From contig JAANDG010000266.1 in assembly GCA_036852015.1 (NCBI GenBank), positions 1 through 64,000 of the forward strand: 64,000 nucleotides of DNA. The letters are read 5' to 3'. Under the pieces are notes generated by a model that saw only the letters and a list, made by a program, of their open reading frames with translations, ran no database searches and had not been told where the DNA came from. Shown here in pieces: positions 11,486 through 25,400 of the stretch. The stretch is from Pelodera strongyloides (lineage: Eukaryota; Nematoda; Chromadorea; Rhabditida; Rhabditidae). A program made the translations under genes and the position numbers. Each line of letters begins with the position of its first letter. Position 1 is the stretch's first letter.

Positions 11486-11786
11486 CGCACCATCTATAAG
11501 TTGAAATGAAAAAAAAATCATTAAAATAGCGATAATTAACGCTCGGCACGATACATAAGTAAATCTTGAATTAAGCAGTACTTTATTATATAAGAAGAAA
11601 GAAAAATGGCTACAGGTACGAAAAAAATAGTCGGTACAAATACTTATTCCAGCTAGGAGCTTCGTCAACTATCCTAGTTCGCAACTACGCAGGATAAAAG
11701 CAATTTTTCTTGCTTGCTGCTTGCAACTTACAATTAGTATACAGTTGCAAACCAAAGAGAGTTAATTATCAACTGTAAACTAATTT

Positions 11787-11964
11787 AAAGCGAAATACCG
11801 GCCAGTTTTTGAAACGTATCGAGAACACCAGCATTATTATGCAGCTTATGCAAATGAACATAATTAGAATAAAAAATTGAGCTAAATTCGGGTAAATTAG
11901 CATAAATACGTAAGAATTCAGTTGTCCACGATGCGTTTCAAAAACTGGCCGATATTTCGCTAGT
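11787..11964. mobile_element. Foldback MITE family M2, full copy
   Basis: TTAAAGCGAAATACCGGCCA at the left, TTTCAAAAACTGGCCGATAT at the right, with the standard core. It lies about 300 bp upstream of the PGAP4-like start codon, so it could sit in that gene's promoter or 5' UTR. Confidence 0.88.
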
Positions 11965-12467
11965 AAATGTGTCACGAAAAATTCTTTTGTGTGTGTTTTT
12001 TTTTCACATGACTAGCAAGGAAGGCATTCGCTGGTGAAATATAATCCTCATTCAAAGAGAAAAAATAGAGAAAAAATAAAGAAAAAAAGAGAAAAGAGAA
12101 AAATAAAATAAAATGAAAAACAGCATGAAAATGAAATGGTTCTATGTCCTATGTGGCATCGATTCGACCACTATGCAAACAGAACAACGCAGAATGTGCA
12201 TAAAAGAATAGATAAGGCCTTATGTATGAATGCCTGTGACAGGTTATACTATAGAGCGGTATGACATGTGGTTTTGTGGGTATTACTTCATACAAATTGT
12301 GCTCCTTTTTGCATCGAATGTTGAGAAGGACAGAGAGATTTGCATATAATGAATGTACACGTCATTTTTTCTGCCAAAACATACTCCATAACACTTTAAA
12401 ACAGCGAGGTACATATTTATTTAAGGACTGTGATGATGTTATGACTGTGTTTATGTTTATGCTACCA

Positions 12468-12649
12468 TTAAAGCGAATTACCGGCCGGTTTTAGAAACGC
12501 ATCGAGTTCATCAGCATTCTTATGTAGCTATACAAATGAACATAAATTAGAATCAAAAATCGAGCTAAATCCGAGCAAATTAGCATAAATACGTAAAAAT
12601 ACAGCTGTCCACGGTGCGTTTTAAAAATCGGCCGGTATTTCGCTTTAAA
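12468..12649. mobile_element. Foldback MITE family M2, full copy
   Basis: Ends TTAAAGCGAATTACCGGCCG and AAATCGGCCGGTATTTCGCT with the family core in between. Intergenic. Confidence 0.87.
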
Positions 12650-14101
12650 TATTGTTACAAGCGAAAAATTTCTGACAAGAAGTAAAACTTCATGAACTCT
12701 GAACTCAGATTCATACATAAGCCTACGCCCTAAGCCTAAGCTGTGAAGTCGTCATAATATAGTTTATTGGTAGGCGTAGACGTTGAGTTGTATGTTATAT
12801 TATATTCATAAAGCATGTTGTTTGTGACTTAGGCCAAGTATTAACGGTTGCCATGTGCTACAGAATACACAAAAATCACATTCGACTGCGTCGCGCTGAT
12901 TCATTTGTTTTTTCAAAAGAAAAACACGCAAAATGTACGGGCTCAGGCTCAGTTCGTCTACGAAAGTAGAAATACGAGTTATATAACTTATTGTTGAATA
13001 TTATTCTATGGTTGATTTTAATTAATAGTATTCGGCGTACTAGGCTTTACACTCCAATAACAAATCTTAAACTTGATCCAAACTTAAATTTCCAAACATA
13101 AATCCATAACATATTTTAATATAACATAAGATAACTTAAATTTCCAAACATAAATCCAGTCATAAATCCAAACTTAAATTTGATAAATACTAAACTAAAA
13201 TAAAAAGAAACAAGCAAAGAATGAAAGTTTTGTAAAAGGAAGGCAAGCATCAATTGACTGTGAATCATTTGGCCACACTACTTAAATTTAATAAATACTA
13301 AACAAAATAAAAAACAAAAGGTATTAAAAAAAAGTTTTGTTGAAGGTAGACTGCCAGTATTTCTCCACTCTATTCGCTGCTCAACCCACACTACCGGTTT
13401 TCTTGAATTGGATTGGTATTTACACAGTTGTGTTTACACTATACACATAAATTTGACAAAGTGCTCCTAAGAGTCACGCTAAATCACATTCCCACTTATT
13501 TAAAGGGTCAGGCTCACGAGATAAACAATATTTTTATACTTTAATTATTCCTATTTTGTAGATATAACTATTAGACACGGCAATTATAATGTCCGGACCG
13601 GACACTCCGTATTACTGGGGCTAGGCGCGCGGTAGCGCGCCAGTTTACTAACTCTGAAAAAAACGCAGCACCGTTGGCTGCTTCGTTAAAAAATTCTGAA
13701 AAAATGACACTGTTGCAGTCGGGTTGGTTAGCTATTACATATTACACACTCTCGCTAGCCACACGCCCTCAGCGTGTCTCTCTACGCTCTCATGCGAGAG
13801 CTCTCCCTAACCTATCTTATTTTAATGGGAGCTCGCTCCCTTTCTCCGCGTGCCTCACGTCAGCCTAAGAGCATGCTTCATAATAACGTACGTCATGTTG
13901 TATACTATCTACATGGCCACACCGAACACTCATACATTCATTAACGGCAAAGTAGGGCTAACATTACGCGTTACGTTATGAGAGAGGACAGCCCTGTATG
14001 TGTGTGTGTGTGTGTGCTGTGCCTCATGCCGTACAACATGTGCGAGGCAATGGAATGAGACACACTGAGGATAGAGGGCGACTGCCCTCTCTCATCGACC
14101 T

Positions 14102-14132
14102 AAAGAGAGAGAGAGAGAGAGGGAGAAAGAAG

Positions 14133-14175
<43 letters not shown>

Positions 14176-14200
14176 TCAACCGCCTAGTCAGAGAGAGAGA
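14102..14200. repeat. (GA)n microsatellite
   Basis: Nearly uninterrupted GAGAGA runs within the 1.15 kb TIR element. The long open frames reading Arg-Glu or Ser-Leu repeats on the two strands are artefacts of this tract. Confidence 0.9.
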
Positions 14201-14328
14201 CATGCTAGGGCCGTCCGACTGGTTAGAGTATAATGCCAACGGAATTGCGGACCGTGCATTAACAGTGTCAACATTGATATTATTTTGTTAACTTGTTAAA
14301 GTACCGAGCCATATAGAATACCAGCCGT

Positions 14329-14490
14329 TTGAAGAGCCCTACAACGTGAAACTTGGCGACATCGCAGCGGTGCCGCGCACTCCACCTAAGGTGCGCGGCG
14401 GGTGCGCCGGAGTGCGCGAATGGTAAATGGCGCACCTACGGCCTCATTTTCGGCGATGTCGCCAAGTTTCCTCAGTGTACGGGCTCTTCT
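14329..14490. repeat. Internal inverted repeat in the TIR element
   Basis: GAAACTTGGCGACATCGC on the left is mirrored by GCGATGTCGCCAAGTTTC on the right, with GAGCCC/GGGCTC further out. The GC-rich loop contains GCGCGGCGGGTGCGCC. It may be a nested foldback element or a hairpin of the host element. Confidence 0.75.
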
Positions 14491-16105
14491 CCGACGAGAA
14501 ATCGGACTTCGGCCGATTGTTACCCTAATTAAAAAATAATACTCTTACGCAAAGGTCATTAATACACCCTCGCGGTTCTCCCTCCTGTGGAGAATACGAA
14601 TATTATATCAAAGTAGAAAAATATTCTTTATCTCGCGCGCCTGACCCTTAATTCCTGCGGCCCGCGTTGTTGCCCCAGCAGGACCCAGGACCATCACCCC
14701 GAAGACCTTGCCCGATAATTTTATTCCTTAATCCGGACCTCTAATTCAAAATCTTGAAACCATAATCATTAAACCTCCCGAAAATCCACAGTACACCACA
14801 AACACAAATCAAAAACTTTATTAAGAGTAGCTGTCGAATAAGGATATGAGATTACAAAATAAGTAATAAATAATTTGAATAATCACAAAATGCAACTCTC
14901 AATCATTTACAAGATACACCAACACCACGGTGTAAGTAGCTACAGGATAAGTTAAAGTGTAAGGCGTAAAAGCACACATGTTCCAACTTAAACAGTCAAA
15001 TTCAAATGCAGTAAGGTATACAACAAAAAAATAAGTAATAAATAATTGTACATTTTCTGGTAAACAAACAGTACAACTCTAATAACAAAAAATTCGTTGA
15101 TAGGCTACGCAATATGTAAGACGAGGCACTCAAACTTATATCACTTATAAATACAAAATATTACAAATAATAATAATAAAAGTATAAATACAAAACGCCA
15201 ACGGGATAATTCTTATTACTGGCAAGTATAAAAGTAAATAAATAAAACTGATCAAAAGAGGTGTACAGTGAAGCAAAACAATATTAAGTGATTTTATGAG
15301 TAGCTGAATAAGTTTCATGAATAATTACACTAGTGCTGGGAGAGAGAATCCCAGGAGTCCGGATAATTGGTCATATGCTAATTGCTCACAATTACCAAAT
15401 CACGGATAATTAGCATGCTCTCAATTTCTTACCATCTGTAATTACACCAAAACGCAAACCAGGTGCGTAAGTAGATTAATAGCACTGCATAAAAAAAATT
15501 AAAATCAGAGGAGTTTCGATAAAACTATTTTCATTATGAACGAATGCCAAATTTTCCTTTTTTTTGTAAAAGCTTACAGCTTGAGGTTGAGGTAAACATT
15601 AAAATGTCAGTTTCGACGTCCATTCCCATATGAATGAACACATGAACACAAATGTAAAAAAAAAATTAAAATTAAATTCATCAGTATTGCAAAACGAAGG
15701 CCAACTCGAGGTTGTCCATATGTATAAGTATATGTATAAGTAATATAGTTAGGTTGAAATTCGAATCAAGAATAGCACACTAGTAAAAAGGCAAAGTACA
15801 AAATGATAAAAGCAAAACTCATAAAAAAAACATTATTCAGTGGATTGTGAATGTGCCATAATAATTATACGTAATTAAAACACAAATTAAAAAACTTCGA
15901 AGATCACAATGTCATATCTCCTACATCGATAAAACTCCGCGCAGTCGTCACACAGAAACAGGTCCGCCAAAAGCTAATGGTAAGGTAAGCAATTCTAGAT
16001 GGCTAACCCGCGGCGCTCGAATTGCACACATTTCGCGCACTTGCGGCAAACCTAGGAGGACTAAATTTCTGCGCAGCGACAGCGCAGTTTCGCGCTCGCG
16101 CTGCA

Positions 16106-19100
16106 CTACTGTACAAATTCAGCCAGCGCCCGCATCGGTGGCATCTGTCTTCGTTCGGAGGCGCGCCTAATCACCGCGTTGTTCTTCTGCGGTCTCACCA
16201 ACGGTTGCTTCTTGGGCGGCGCCATCTTCCACTCCACTTGCACCAGATTTCCATTATGGCGACGGAACTGAATATCAAGATAATTAGAATGTGTAGGTTA
16301 AAGCGATATTGCATGTGGTTTTGTAACTGCACTACATCCCATGCACTTTCAGTGCCCGTCCGAGCCGGAGGAGCACATATTATACAACAATATGCAGTAA
16401 ATGTTTCTCAAACCCACACGCAATATCGCCTTAGAAGGAACGAGACAATGATGTTATTAAACTCCGGCTCTTACTTGATTACATAAGACCACAATGCACG
16501 TTGCACGTACCACATTCTACGTACACGTACCATAAAATACGCCGTATGTTGCGTACAACACATAGCCAACTTTGAAACGACATCCAACATGAGTACGTAA
16601 AAGATGAGCAGAGTCACAGGTTACAAATACGAGTAAGTTAGCTCCATAGGCATACAAGTAACGGAGTAATCAGTTTAGCTCACAATCAGCTCTCCGTGGA
16701 CAATGGGTACATCCAACTAACATGGCCATGCTGTTGAATTTAAATTTGTGGTTACGGTGTTATTCCAATGCACGACGACCAGCAGAGAATACACATCCGA
16801 CAACGAAAAACGACCACTATACAACTACTGAAGCCGGTCTCATCAACGTTTCCGTTTTCCGTGCGTCGCGGATCTTCCGTGCGCAAAAACGAAATAGCGC
16901 GCAAAGATCAACGACGCAGGCAATTATTGATTGATGGTTAACTACTCACGTAAATGTTGATAAGACCTGCTTTCTAGTTACTACTACCAAGCACTTAATC
17001 ACAACACGCGCATATCTCATCACCGAATGTAGCTTGTACTTTGATCATAGATCGGCTCATCATCGGGGAATGCGGAGATGTGGTGCTTTGCATATAGATC
17101 GACCGCCGCGTCCACAAGACTGCGCCGATCCGCCGCCGCACACTTTACGAAGAACATAACGTTATTAATACTCCAATCTCAATAAACGCCCAGTATCCAT
17201 TGTATCCACTAGCCCTTAGATGTTAACCTAAGGGACAGTTACACTGTTACACATACCCTAAGCTTACCCTCCACATCTTATCCAAAATAACACATCAAAA
17301 CCGAAAGGACAGGCCATACGGTAAAATCACAAGGCAAGAAAACCGGTCACCATAAACCCTTTAAGTCCAACGTAGGGCGCGAGCCCGAAAAACGGCTAGT
17401 CGACGTAAATCTGCTGTTGCTGTATCTCCCTCCACAACGAAAAGGTTAAACAGAATCCAAGTTTATCTCACCTTGGTGCTGGCAATATATGCTGATTTGA
17501 CAGTCAGAACGACGGCATTCAGTAGATTTCTGGCCGTTTGAATGAGACTCATGGCCGAGTCGAGTCCCGACACGACGAGTTCATTGCCCACTTGCTGCAC
17601 GTCGGCTTTCACCTAAAGAAAAAAGAATATACATTAGTAAAGAGTTGTACCACCCTACCCTGTCCAGCGGCCCGACCCAACCGGTAGGGGTCTTCTAAGG
17701 TGCACAGTGGCCGTATGCATGAACGAGAGTAAGAGAGCCCCAGCTCCCAGTCGCCTCCCAGTGGGGGGGGGGGATAGGAAGGGACTCAAGGGACAGATCA
17801 AGCGAACCGATGCTCATTGACAAATGCAATATCATTTTAACAAACAAAACCCCAAAAACATGTATACTAGATCATTCACTTTAACGTCCATGCGTGAAGT
17901 TTCCACACGCGAATAAAGTGGTCTTCATAAGAAAATGCTAGTTCTTTTTGCAAAGAAAACATACCCTACTGCAGATATTCAACTGCTGGCAATAGAGTGT
18001 GATCCTGGCCAAGTACGCAAACAGGTCATTCTTCGTCGAACTATCCACACTCTCATCTCCAATTTGTTTGGCAAGTGCGTTTAGCTTGGAGCCTATAAAT
18101 ATGTTTTCACTTAACTTAGTTTAGGACAATATTGGATAAAAAAATCAATGCTAGTTATTACTAGTTATAAATGGTAAATGTATATGCCATTGTACATAGT
18201 TGCGTGAAGAGTATACTGAAAAAAGCAAGAGCATTCCCATGTGCAGCCAATTTGCGCATAACACTGAGAGCCCATGAGTTGCGCGCCGCACCATTTCGGG
18301 AAACAAAATGCGCGCCGCAAAGGAATGGGAAACAAAATGCGCGCGGAATAGAAATGGCGCGCAAAGTGTTTCCCGAAAAGGTGCGGAAACGGTGCGGAAA
18401 TGGTGCGGCGCGCAACTTGCGCCCCGCACCATTTCCGCACCTTTTCGGCAACGTTTTTGAAAGCGCTTGGAGGATCTGCCGTAATGCAGTTGTTGACTAA
18501 TTTTTTTCCGCAAGCACAGATCTCACATGTGTTAATGAGGCGAGAGGTCTCAGGCGCTGTTCAGAGAAGTTATCTAACAAGAGTGTAGGGTTCGAATCCA
18601 ACACGCTGCTTTCTTTTTGCAGTTGCTACTTATCCCGCACCGTTTCCGCACCTTTTCGGCAACGGTTTGGGGGTGTTTCCCGCACCAAAACGGCAACCAG
18701 AGTCGGGGAAAAAACTTTTGCGGCGCGCAACAAATTCTTTTGCGGGAAACACCCACAAACTGTTGCCGCGCGCAACTCTTGAGTTTCGTTGAAGACGCTT
18801 TTCACGAACCACGTATAACACCGCCTTAAGACCGTACCTGCGACCGAAATCTCCTGCGCCGCTCTGATCACATCCATCGTAGTCTTCAGCGGACCGCGGC
18901 CTCTGAATATTAATAATGAGTTAGAAAACAAGGCTTTCAATGCTTGTTCTAGGAAGATCAATTACGTAACTTCCCCCTTTTGCAATACTAAACTAACATG
19001 ATGAATTCTTTGAGTCGAGTACATTCTACTACAGAAGCAGGTCGAAGTATTGCATACAACACCAAGGTCTAATAGCTTAGAACCGAAACATGCAGAAAAA

Positions 19101-19402
19101 ACACAGAAACAAATTCAAGCAAAGTAGGACAAGAATTAAATTATCATATTACCAACTAATTATTAAAGAGTGGTGTGACACGTGGTTGAAAGTGCATACT
19201 AAGCAAACCGCGCTTCGTCTTCTGCAGGAAATAACGGCAGAGCATACAAATTTACACTACGCGTAATGGTGTTGAATTTGCAATTTACACTTTCCATAAC
19301 CACGTAACAATCTCTTACAAATGTACACTACGTGGTACTGAAGTTGAAAAATAACGTTTCATGAAAAATAAAAATAATCACTTTAAAGCAGTACAACATA
19401 GT

Positions 19403-19473
<71 letters not shown>

Positions 19474-22400
19474 TTACACGGCACTGAAAGTGACCAACAT
19501 TCAAAATGCAATACAATTCACAAACCACATGACACACCAGTTTAAAAATAAAACAAAAGTCCCCACCTGGTAAAGTCGGTCATGTTGGTCATAATCACAC
19601 ACATATGCTTGGCCAATACAATAATATCGTTCCCAGTTTCGTCCCACTTTGCCACTTCCCGTTCGAACTTCGTTTGTGTGATCTGAAGAGGTATTTAGCT
19701 ACAGTACTCAGTATATTAAATATTAATTAAACATAAATATAAATCTTGTATTATTATATTATAGAATTATAGATGTCAACGTCAACAATTAATATCAATG
19801 TGTGATACGGCAACATAAGATAAAACTACATGGATAGAAGCCATTTCGTTTGTGTAATCTGATAAGATGTATTTAGTTAGTGCACTCAGTTATATTAATT
19901 ACACATAAAACTTATAGTACACGTATATTACACCTAAATTAAACAGTGCCTACTACAAATATCATACGATTAATATCAATGGGTATCACGGGCATATAAG
20001 ATAAAAAAAAGCCTGTGTAACATAGTAAGGAAATGTGTAAGAAAAGAAAAGTTGCATGTCCCCGCTTTCCGAGCGCTTGAAGAATAAAAGCAACCGAAAA
20101 CCCACCTTGAACACGTCAATCTGCTCCTGGATCTTTTTCTTTTCCTCTTCCGGCAATCGTCGCATCAGTTTCTGTTGGTTCTCGCCATCGGAAACCTGAA
20201 CAAACAATCTGCATATTACAGCTTACTGTATTCGTAATTCTTACAGATTATATGCAATATCTTCTATACAAAAATATACCACAGTTTGAATACATATAAT
20301 GGATGGTAAAGCAGTTCCGCAAGCTTAGTTTAAAAACATTGTGACACACTTACACAGACCACACAATACTGATACTGATACAAAACAAAATCCACTAAAC
20401 CCAAACTACGAAAATGTATTAATTAAAATGGTATTACACGTGCGCTTGAAACATTTCCGTGTATATGCACATGTTTGTGTAGTCCATGCTGATATGGAAC
20501 AGAAAATTTGCATATATGCATCGGAATGTAAGTTTCAACAATACAAACTACAAACCTGACTCCGTCCATCTTGCACATTTGTTTGTCCGTCATCTTCATA
20601 TTCATTATCCGAATCAACGTCATCGGGGTTCCTAGAAAATGATATTATTATTCAGATAATAACAGTATAAATAAAGTAAACAATCTAGTTTCAGGTCCGG
20701 CCGATTCCAGTACGTCAACTGTTGCCAGTGATTCTAATTCTTGGTTCAAAACGTCATGTCCACACACACAACTTGACACAACTAATCTTCTTCTTGCGGG
20801 AACATTTCATATTCAAGCTCAAATCATCAGCCAGTTAAACAAAGAAAACCCGAGTTTCCGTTTTTCAGATTTTCATTTTTAGAGTTGAGGGGCTGACATT
20901 TTTTTTACCTTGTTTCAAACATGGATAGGCCTATTATCTATGTATGGCATTTCAATAGAAATATAACAAACATACCCTACAGTAGACGCAGACATGTACC
21001 AAAACATACGCCATACCTGTTGATGAGCAGAGCATTTCTAATCTCCTTGACCGCTTCGTGTACCAGGGTACAAGCATTGATGAATTCATCAGAGTCACGA
21101 TCCCTAAATATATATGACAATTGCTTAGTAATTGACCACTAACAAAAAGCCTTCTGATCATGTTGATGCTTAGGACTTAGGACCCCTATATAAAGATTTC
21201 GTAGACTAGACTAAAACAATATTTCCTATAGTCATTTGCTGCAATTGCAATGCATATATATTGCACTGCTTTCATATGCATCCAAATAATCATTTCCTAA
21301 TTTCCTTTTTGTTTTTGCAAAAAACCTGGAGCCTAAACACACAACTCCAACAGAGAAAATCCACAAAGCGCATTTCACAAACCTAACCTATAGCCATGTA
21401 CAAGAGACTTTTTCTACAATGGAACGACATGTTGCATTTCATCAATCCAACAATATAAAAATATAATAATATAAAATTTAAAGCGTAATGTACCTCTCCT
21501 CCTGCGTTCGCTCGTCCGGTCGGTCACGAAGTGCAGAAAGACGTGAGACCACTTCCGATGCACTTTCCGCGAATTGGCTGAGCACTGGAATGTACAAAAA
21601 ATGAAATTGCTTTAAAGCGGTAAAACATCCGGTTGGTGAAACATATTGCTGGATGGTATTACGCTATATGATCATGTAGTGAAAGCAAATCACTACCCGG
21701 TACTGCGCTATCTTATTATATAAAAGAGTAACTGTAGCCTAATTTGCATACCGATGTGCGTTACGAAATGCAAAATTCGTGTTGGGGTATAAAAAGAGTT
21801 TCGCAGCTCAATATCGATGTATGCATATGCAATTGTTTCCTATTATGCGAATTTCTTAAGAAACATTTGAAACTTTCTATATAAGTATGCCCATGCTAAA
21901 CCAATCATATTTCCAAAGTCGCCTCAGGCGGCGTGAGCCGACTGGTTTACTATAATAATTGTAATAATTTGAATACAACGAGAATGCAGATGTCCACCGT
22001 ACGTTTCAAAAAATGGTAGTTATGTTATGTTTTGCCGGGTTACCATAAAAAACGGACGTCGCCCCAAATAAAAATAAAATAAACACAACCAAATTGAGAT
22101 TGCCTCGCTTCTGAATAAATCACATCAGAAGGTTAATAACATACACAAGTAAAATGCTATACATAAGTAGAATAACATACTAACGTAGCGTTTCGAGCTT
22201 GAACAAGTGACTAGCTTAGAAAACAGAAAAAATATCATTCACGGAACGCAGTAACCGAAAATCAGAGGGTACGGACGGATGGAAAGACGGACAGAAACAC
22301 AAAAAAAGATTAGAACACAGAAAACATTCAGAGGATGAGGAAGAAGCACAATGTTTCACCAAACAAATAACAAAAACAGTTCACGGAAAGAGTCAGTTCA

Positions 22401-25400
22401 GAGTGCGCTTACACAGCCTGCTTCCGTCAAATTCGTGAAGGCGAAATTACGCGTGAAAAGTGAAAACAAAACCCACAATTCTCCCTGAGCTTCTTGGTCG
22501 CCATTTTTACTCGTTCCGTGTACGCACTCTGTGGCATTGTCTCCATTTCATCATTTACAGCCGCACAGACCTGGAGAGAGGAATATATAATTATCGAAAG
22601 CAGCTTACGAATACGAATTCAAAGAATCGAAAATATAGATTCAGGATCTTTTTGGTGTGAAAACGTCGTCGACGGTTTTTTTGTGTGAAAAAGTCGTCGA
22701 CGGGTTGATGCAGGCTATGATGGTCGGACACTACCACTAGCACCACTGGAACACACTCTTGCTAAGGGGAGCTGGCATGTCATTCACAATGATGCCCTTC
22801 CCCCCGATGGAAAAGAATTGTCAAACCGTTTCAAAGAATACTCTCAATGAAGGACAGTAATACTCGGAAATGTATTGCAATGTACTGCATACAAACTACG
22901 TATCGCACCATGCTGCTTCAAGTATTACCGGCAGGGGAACTACGTAGTGAAAATCAACAACATAGGAAAAACCCGTTTCAGAGACCACGTGTCATACCAC
23001 TTTAAAAACAAGATCGTACCACCGGAAAGAAACAAGAAACTTCACCAACCCTAATAGATCGTCCGCGAATAGCTCCCGCCGCCCGGTCAATCATGTCGTC
23101 ATTGCCTTGGTGAACCGCCTAAAAGTGTTAATATATTAAAACAAAAGTTGGGAAACGAACCGAATCATTGTGAAGTGAACAACTACTAATACTAATACTA
23201 ATGCAAATTCAAATATACATCATGATCCATAAGAAGAAGTCTTGAAGCCTATGAACGTATTGAACGATTGAACCATAGTAAGGTTTGATAATTACGCTTT
23301 GCACGAACAAAGCATCAACTTGAGCTATATGAGATCAGCCGAAAATTTTCAGATATTAGCATATTCCAATAACAAAATACAACTGTTAATATACAATACT
23401 AACAATATTCACTACACAGAAAGAAGTAAAATTTTACATAGTTACATTACGGAGAGAGAGAGATAGTCGAAAAAATACAACTTTAAAATAATACATACCG
23501 TCAGTCCAGTCATAGCGTCCTCCACAATATGTGCTTCTGATACAGCGAGGAAGTCGTCCAGCGTTATTATCGAGTCAATAGCAAGGGTGAGTAGGCGAAC
23601 CTGACAATTCATTATATGAATACCACATTAGCTGTATGGCACACAATTCTGAAGCGTATAACGTCAAAGATAAAAAAGAGATAAAAAAAAAGTTTACCAT
23701 CGCCTTCAATACTTACAAGGTACATTGACCTTAATATTTGAATTTACATAAGTCGGAGCCCTAATCGAAGTATGGACGATTAGATTAACACATCAATTAA
23801 CAGGCTAATCATAATCACCAACCTTATCGTTCCAGTAGTCCGCAAACGCCTTCATATTCTCTTTCGCAACCACACTTTCGTTTCGGTCACACAGCAAATT
23901 GGCCGCATTGACAACCTAAGTAAACAAAAGTTAAGAATTTCAGCTAATAGAAGTTAGCCGGGCACTAACAACTACCAGCATATATTTCACGAGATAGCAT
24001 AGCAGACCTCGGTTGTCTCGATAGTTGCTTATATAACCAAGCATAACCCAATATATACTGTTATACACGAAAAAAAAACACTAAGCTACACCCTAGACAA
24101 CACCGAAAACCAAGACAAAAACAACTGTAGACACACTTTCAAAGGATACCTACTGCAATTGAACAAAACAATCAAAGAACGATGAACAATAAATGTACTA
24201 TTGCTTGATCTACAATCATGGTAGAGCATTCTTTTATCACACAATCTTCTACTTAGGACCAAAAACAGTCCACTATAGCCACACCCTCTCCATTTACTTC
24301 ATAATAGTAATTTTCATCAAGAGGAATCAATTTTCATCAATAATAATCAACAAAAAGCGACCTGTGGGGCCAGCAGTTCCAACTGTCCAGCAGTGTATCG
24401 AATCACCCGGATTCCCTCATTGTCAGTTGCCATTTCGCACACCAATATCGCCACCTTAAATATTACAATAATAACACAACAAAACATATATTTCTAAATT
24501 TCAAACACTACAAACTACAAATATCGTCAATGCGCAATATAGAAACTTGCTAGGTCTTCATATGCAAATCGTGGACCTGGTAGTGGTAAATTAGTTCGGC
24601 TCGCTGATTTGGACTACACTGCACCTACACCACCAATTTTAGAGTGCTCAATGCAATACTATTAACAATTAACACCAATCATATTGTTCGTCCTTCCGTA
24701 TCATTCACCGTGTCACTTCTTTTCAACAGGTGAGCAATCTTCAATATGGGGACGCGCCGCGACGTTGGGTGTAAGATAAATTCTATCAACAGCTCAATTG
24801 ATGAACAAAACGTATAGCAAGAAAAATAAATAAACCGAAATCAACCTACATCAATCATGTTCTTGGCGTGCGACATGAACATCTCTCCAGCGGCACCAAT
24901 TTGCTCCTTGTCCCCATTTTCAGCCGTGTTAATCAAGATCGACAACGGGGTCCTAAAACACCAGGAACATTAGATCAGTACTGAGGACCATATAACTGAA
25001 TTTTTGCTTTTTAACATAATACGCTAAGAAGCATTCTTAATTGTTTACGGAATTTAAATACAGTATAACAGGATTTAGAAACTTACCATAAAACACTCTA
25101 ATACTCATAATAAACCAACTCTAGCAGTTAATTAGACTAACCTAGAGACACAATTCATTGATGCTTGCTGCACACACTTCTCGCGCCATAGCTTCGCGGC
25201 ACTCACTCGCCGAGTCAAACTTTTCACCCACCTCGTGTCCAAGAACGCGTCGGAAACATGGTCCACGATGGCCCTTCGCAAGTGTCTCCGTAGGTCCTTG
25301 ACCTTACGTCCCACAATGACCATGGCGAGATTCGCCTCCTCATTGTGTTCACTTCGCCCGCACTGTAAAGTCGGTCATAAATCGGTGTATAGAAATCGTG

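Larger units (their letters stand above)
13500..14651. mobile_element. 1.15 kb TIR element related to family M3
   Basis: The left end TTAAAGGGTCAGGCTCACGA and the reverse complement of the right end TTAAGGGTCAGGCGCGCGA stay alignable for about 50 bp (both continue into GAGATAAA-AATATTTTT-TACTTT). TTAA at both edges suggests a TTAA target site. No transposase frame is visible, so it is non-autonomous. It contains a (GA)n tract, short TG repeats and an internal hairpin (14329-14490). Confidence 0.82.
11486..16105. other. Intergenic region between PGAP4-like and alpha-catenin genes
   Basis: No exon was recognised on either strand. The region holds two M2 foldback elements (11787-11964, 12468-12649), AT-rich tandemly similar stretches (about 13080-13310, with repeated TTAAATTTCCAAACATAAAT), the 1.15 kb TIR element at 13500-14651 and AT-rich sequence up to the alpha-catenin stop codon. 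The alpha-catenin 3' UTR should lie just below 16106. Confidence 0.6.

Noticed and set aside
13998..14291. Arg/Glu-rich and Ser/Leu-rich open frames
   Set aside because: Generated by the (GA)n microsatellite inside the 1.15 kb TIR element.
16022..16486. 154-codon open frame on the + strand
   Set aside because: Antisense to the last alpha-catenin exon and a neighbouring inverted repeat; the minus-strand exon matches the alpha-catenin C-terminus.
18151..18961. Several overlapping 60-120 aa open frames on both strands
   Set aside because: Arise from GC-rich foldback repeats; only the part 18838-18902 belongs to a real exon (alpha-catenin).
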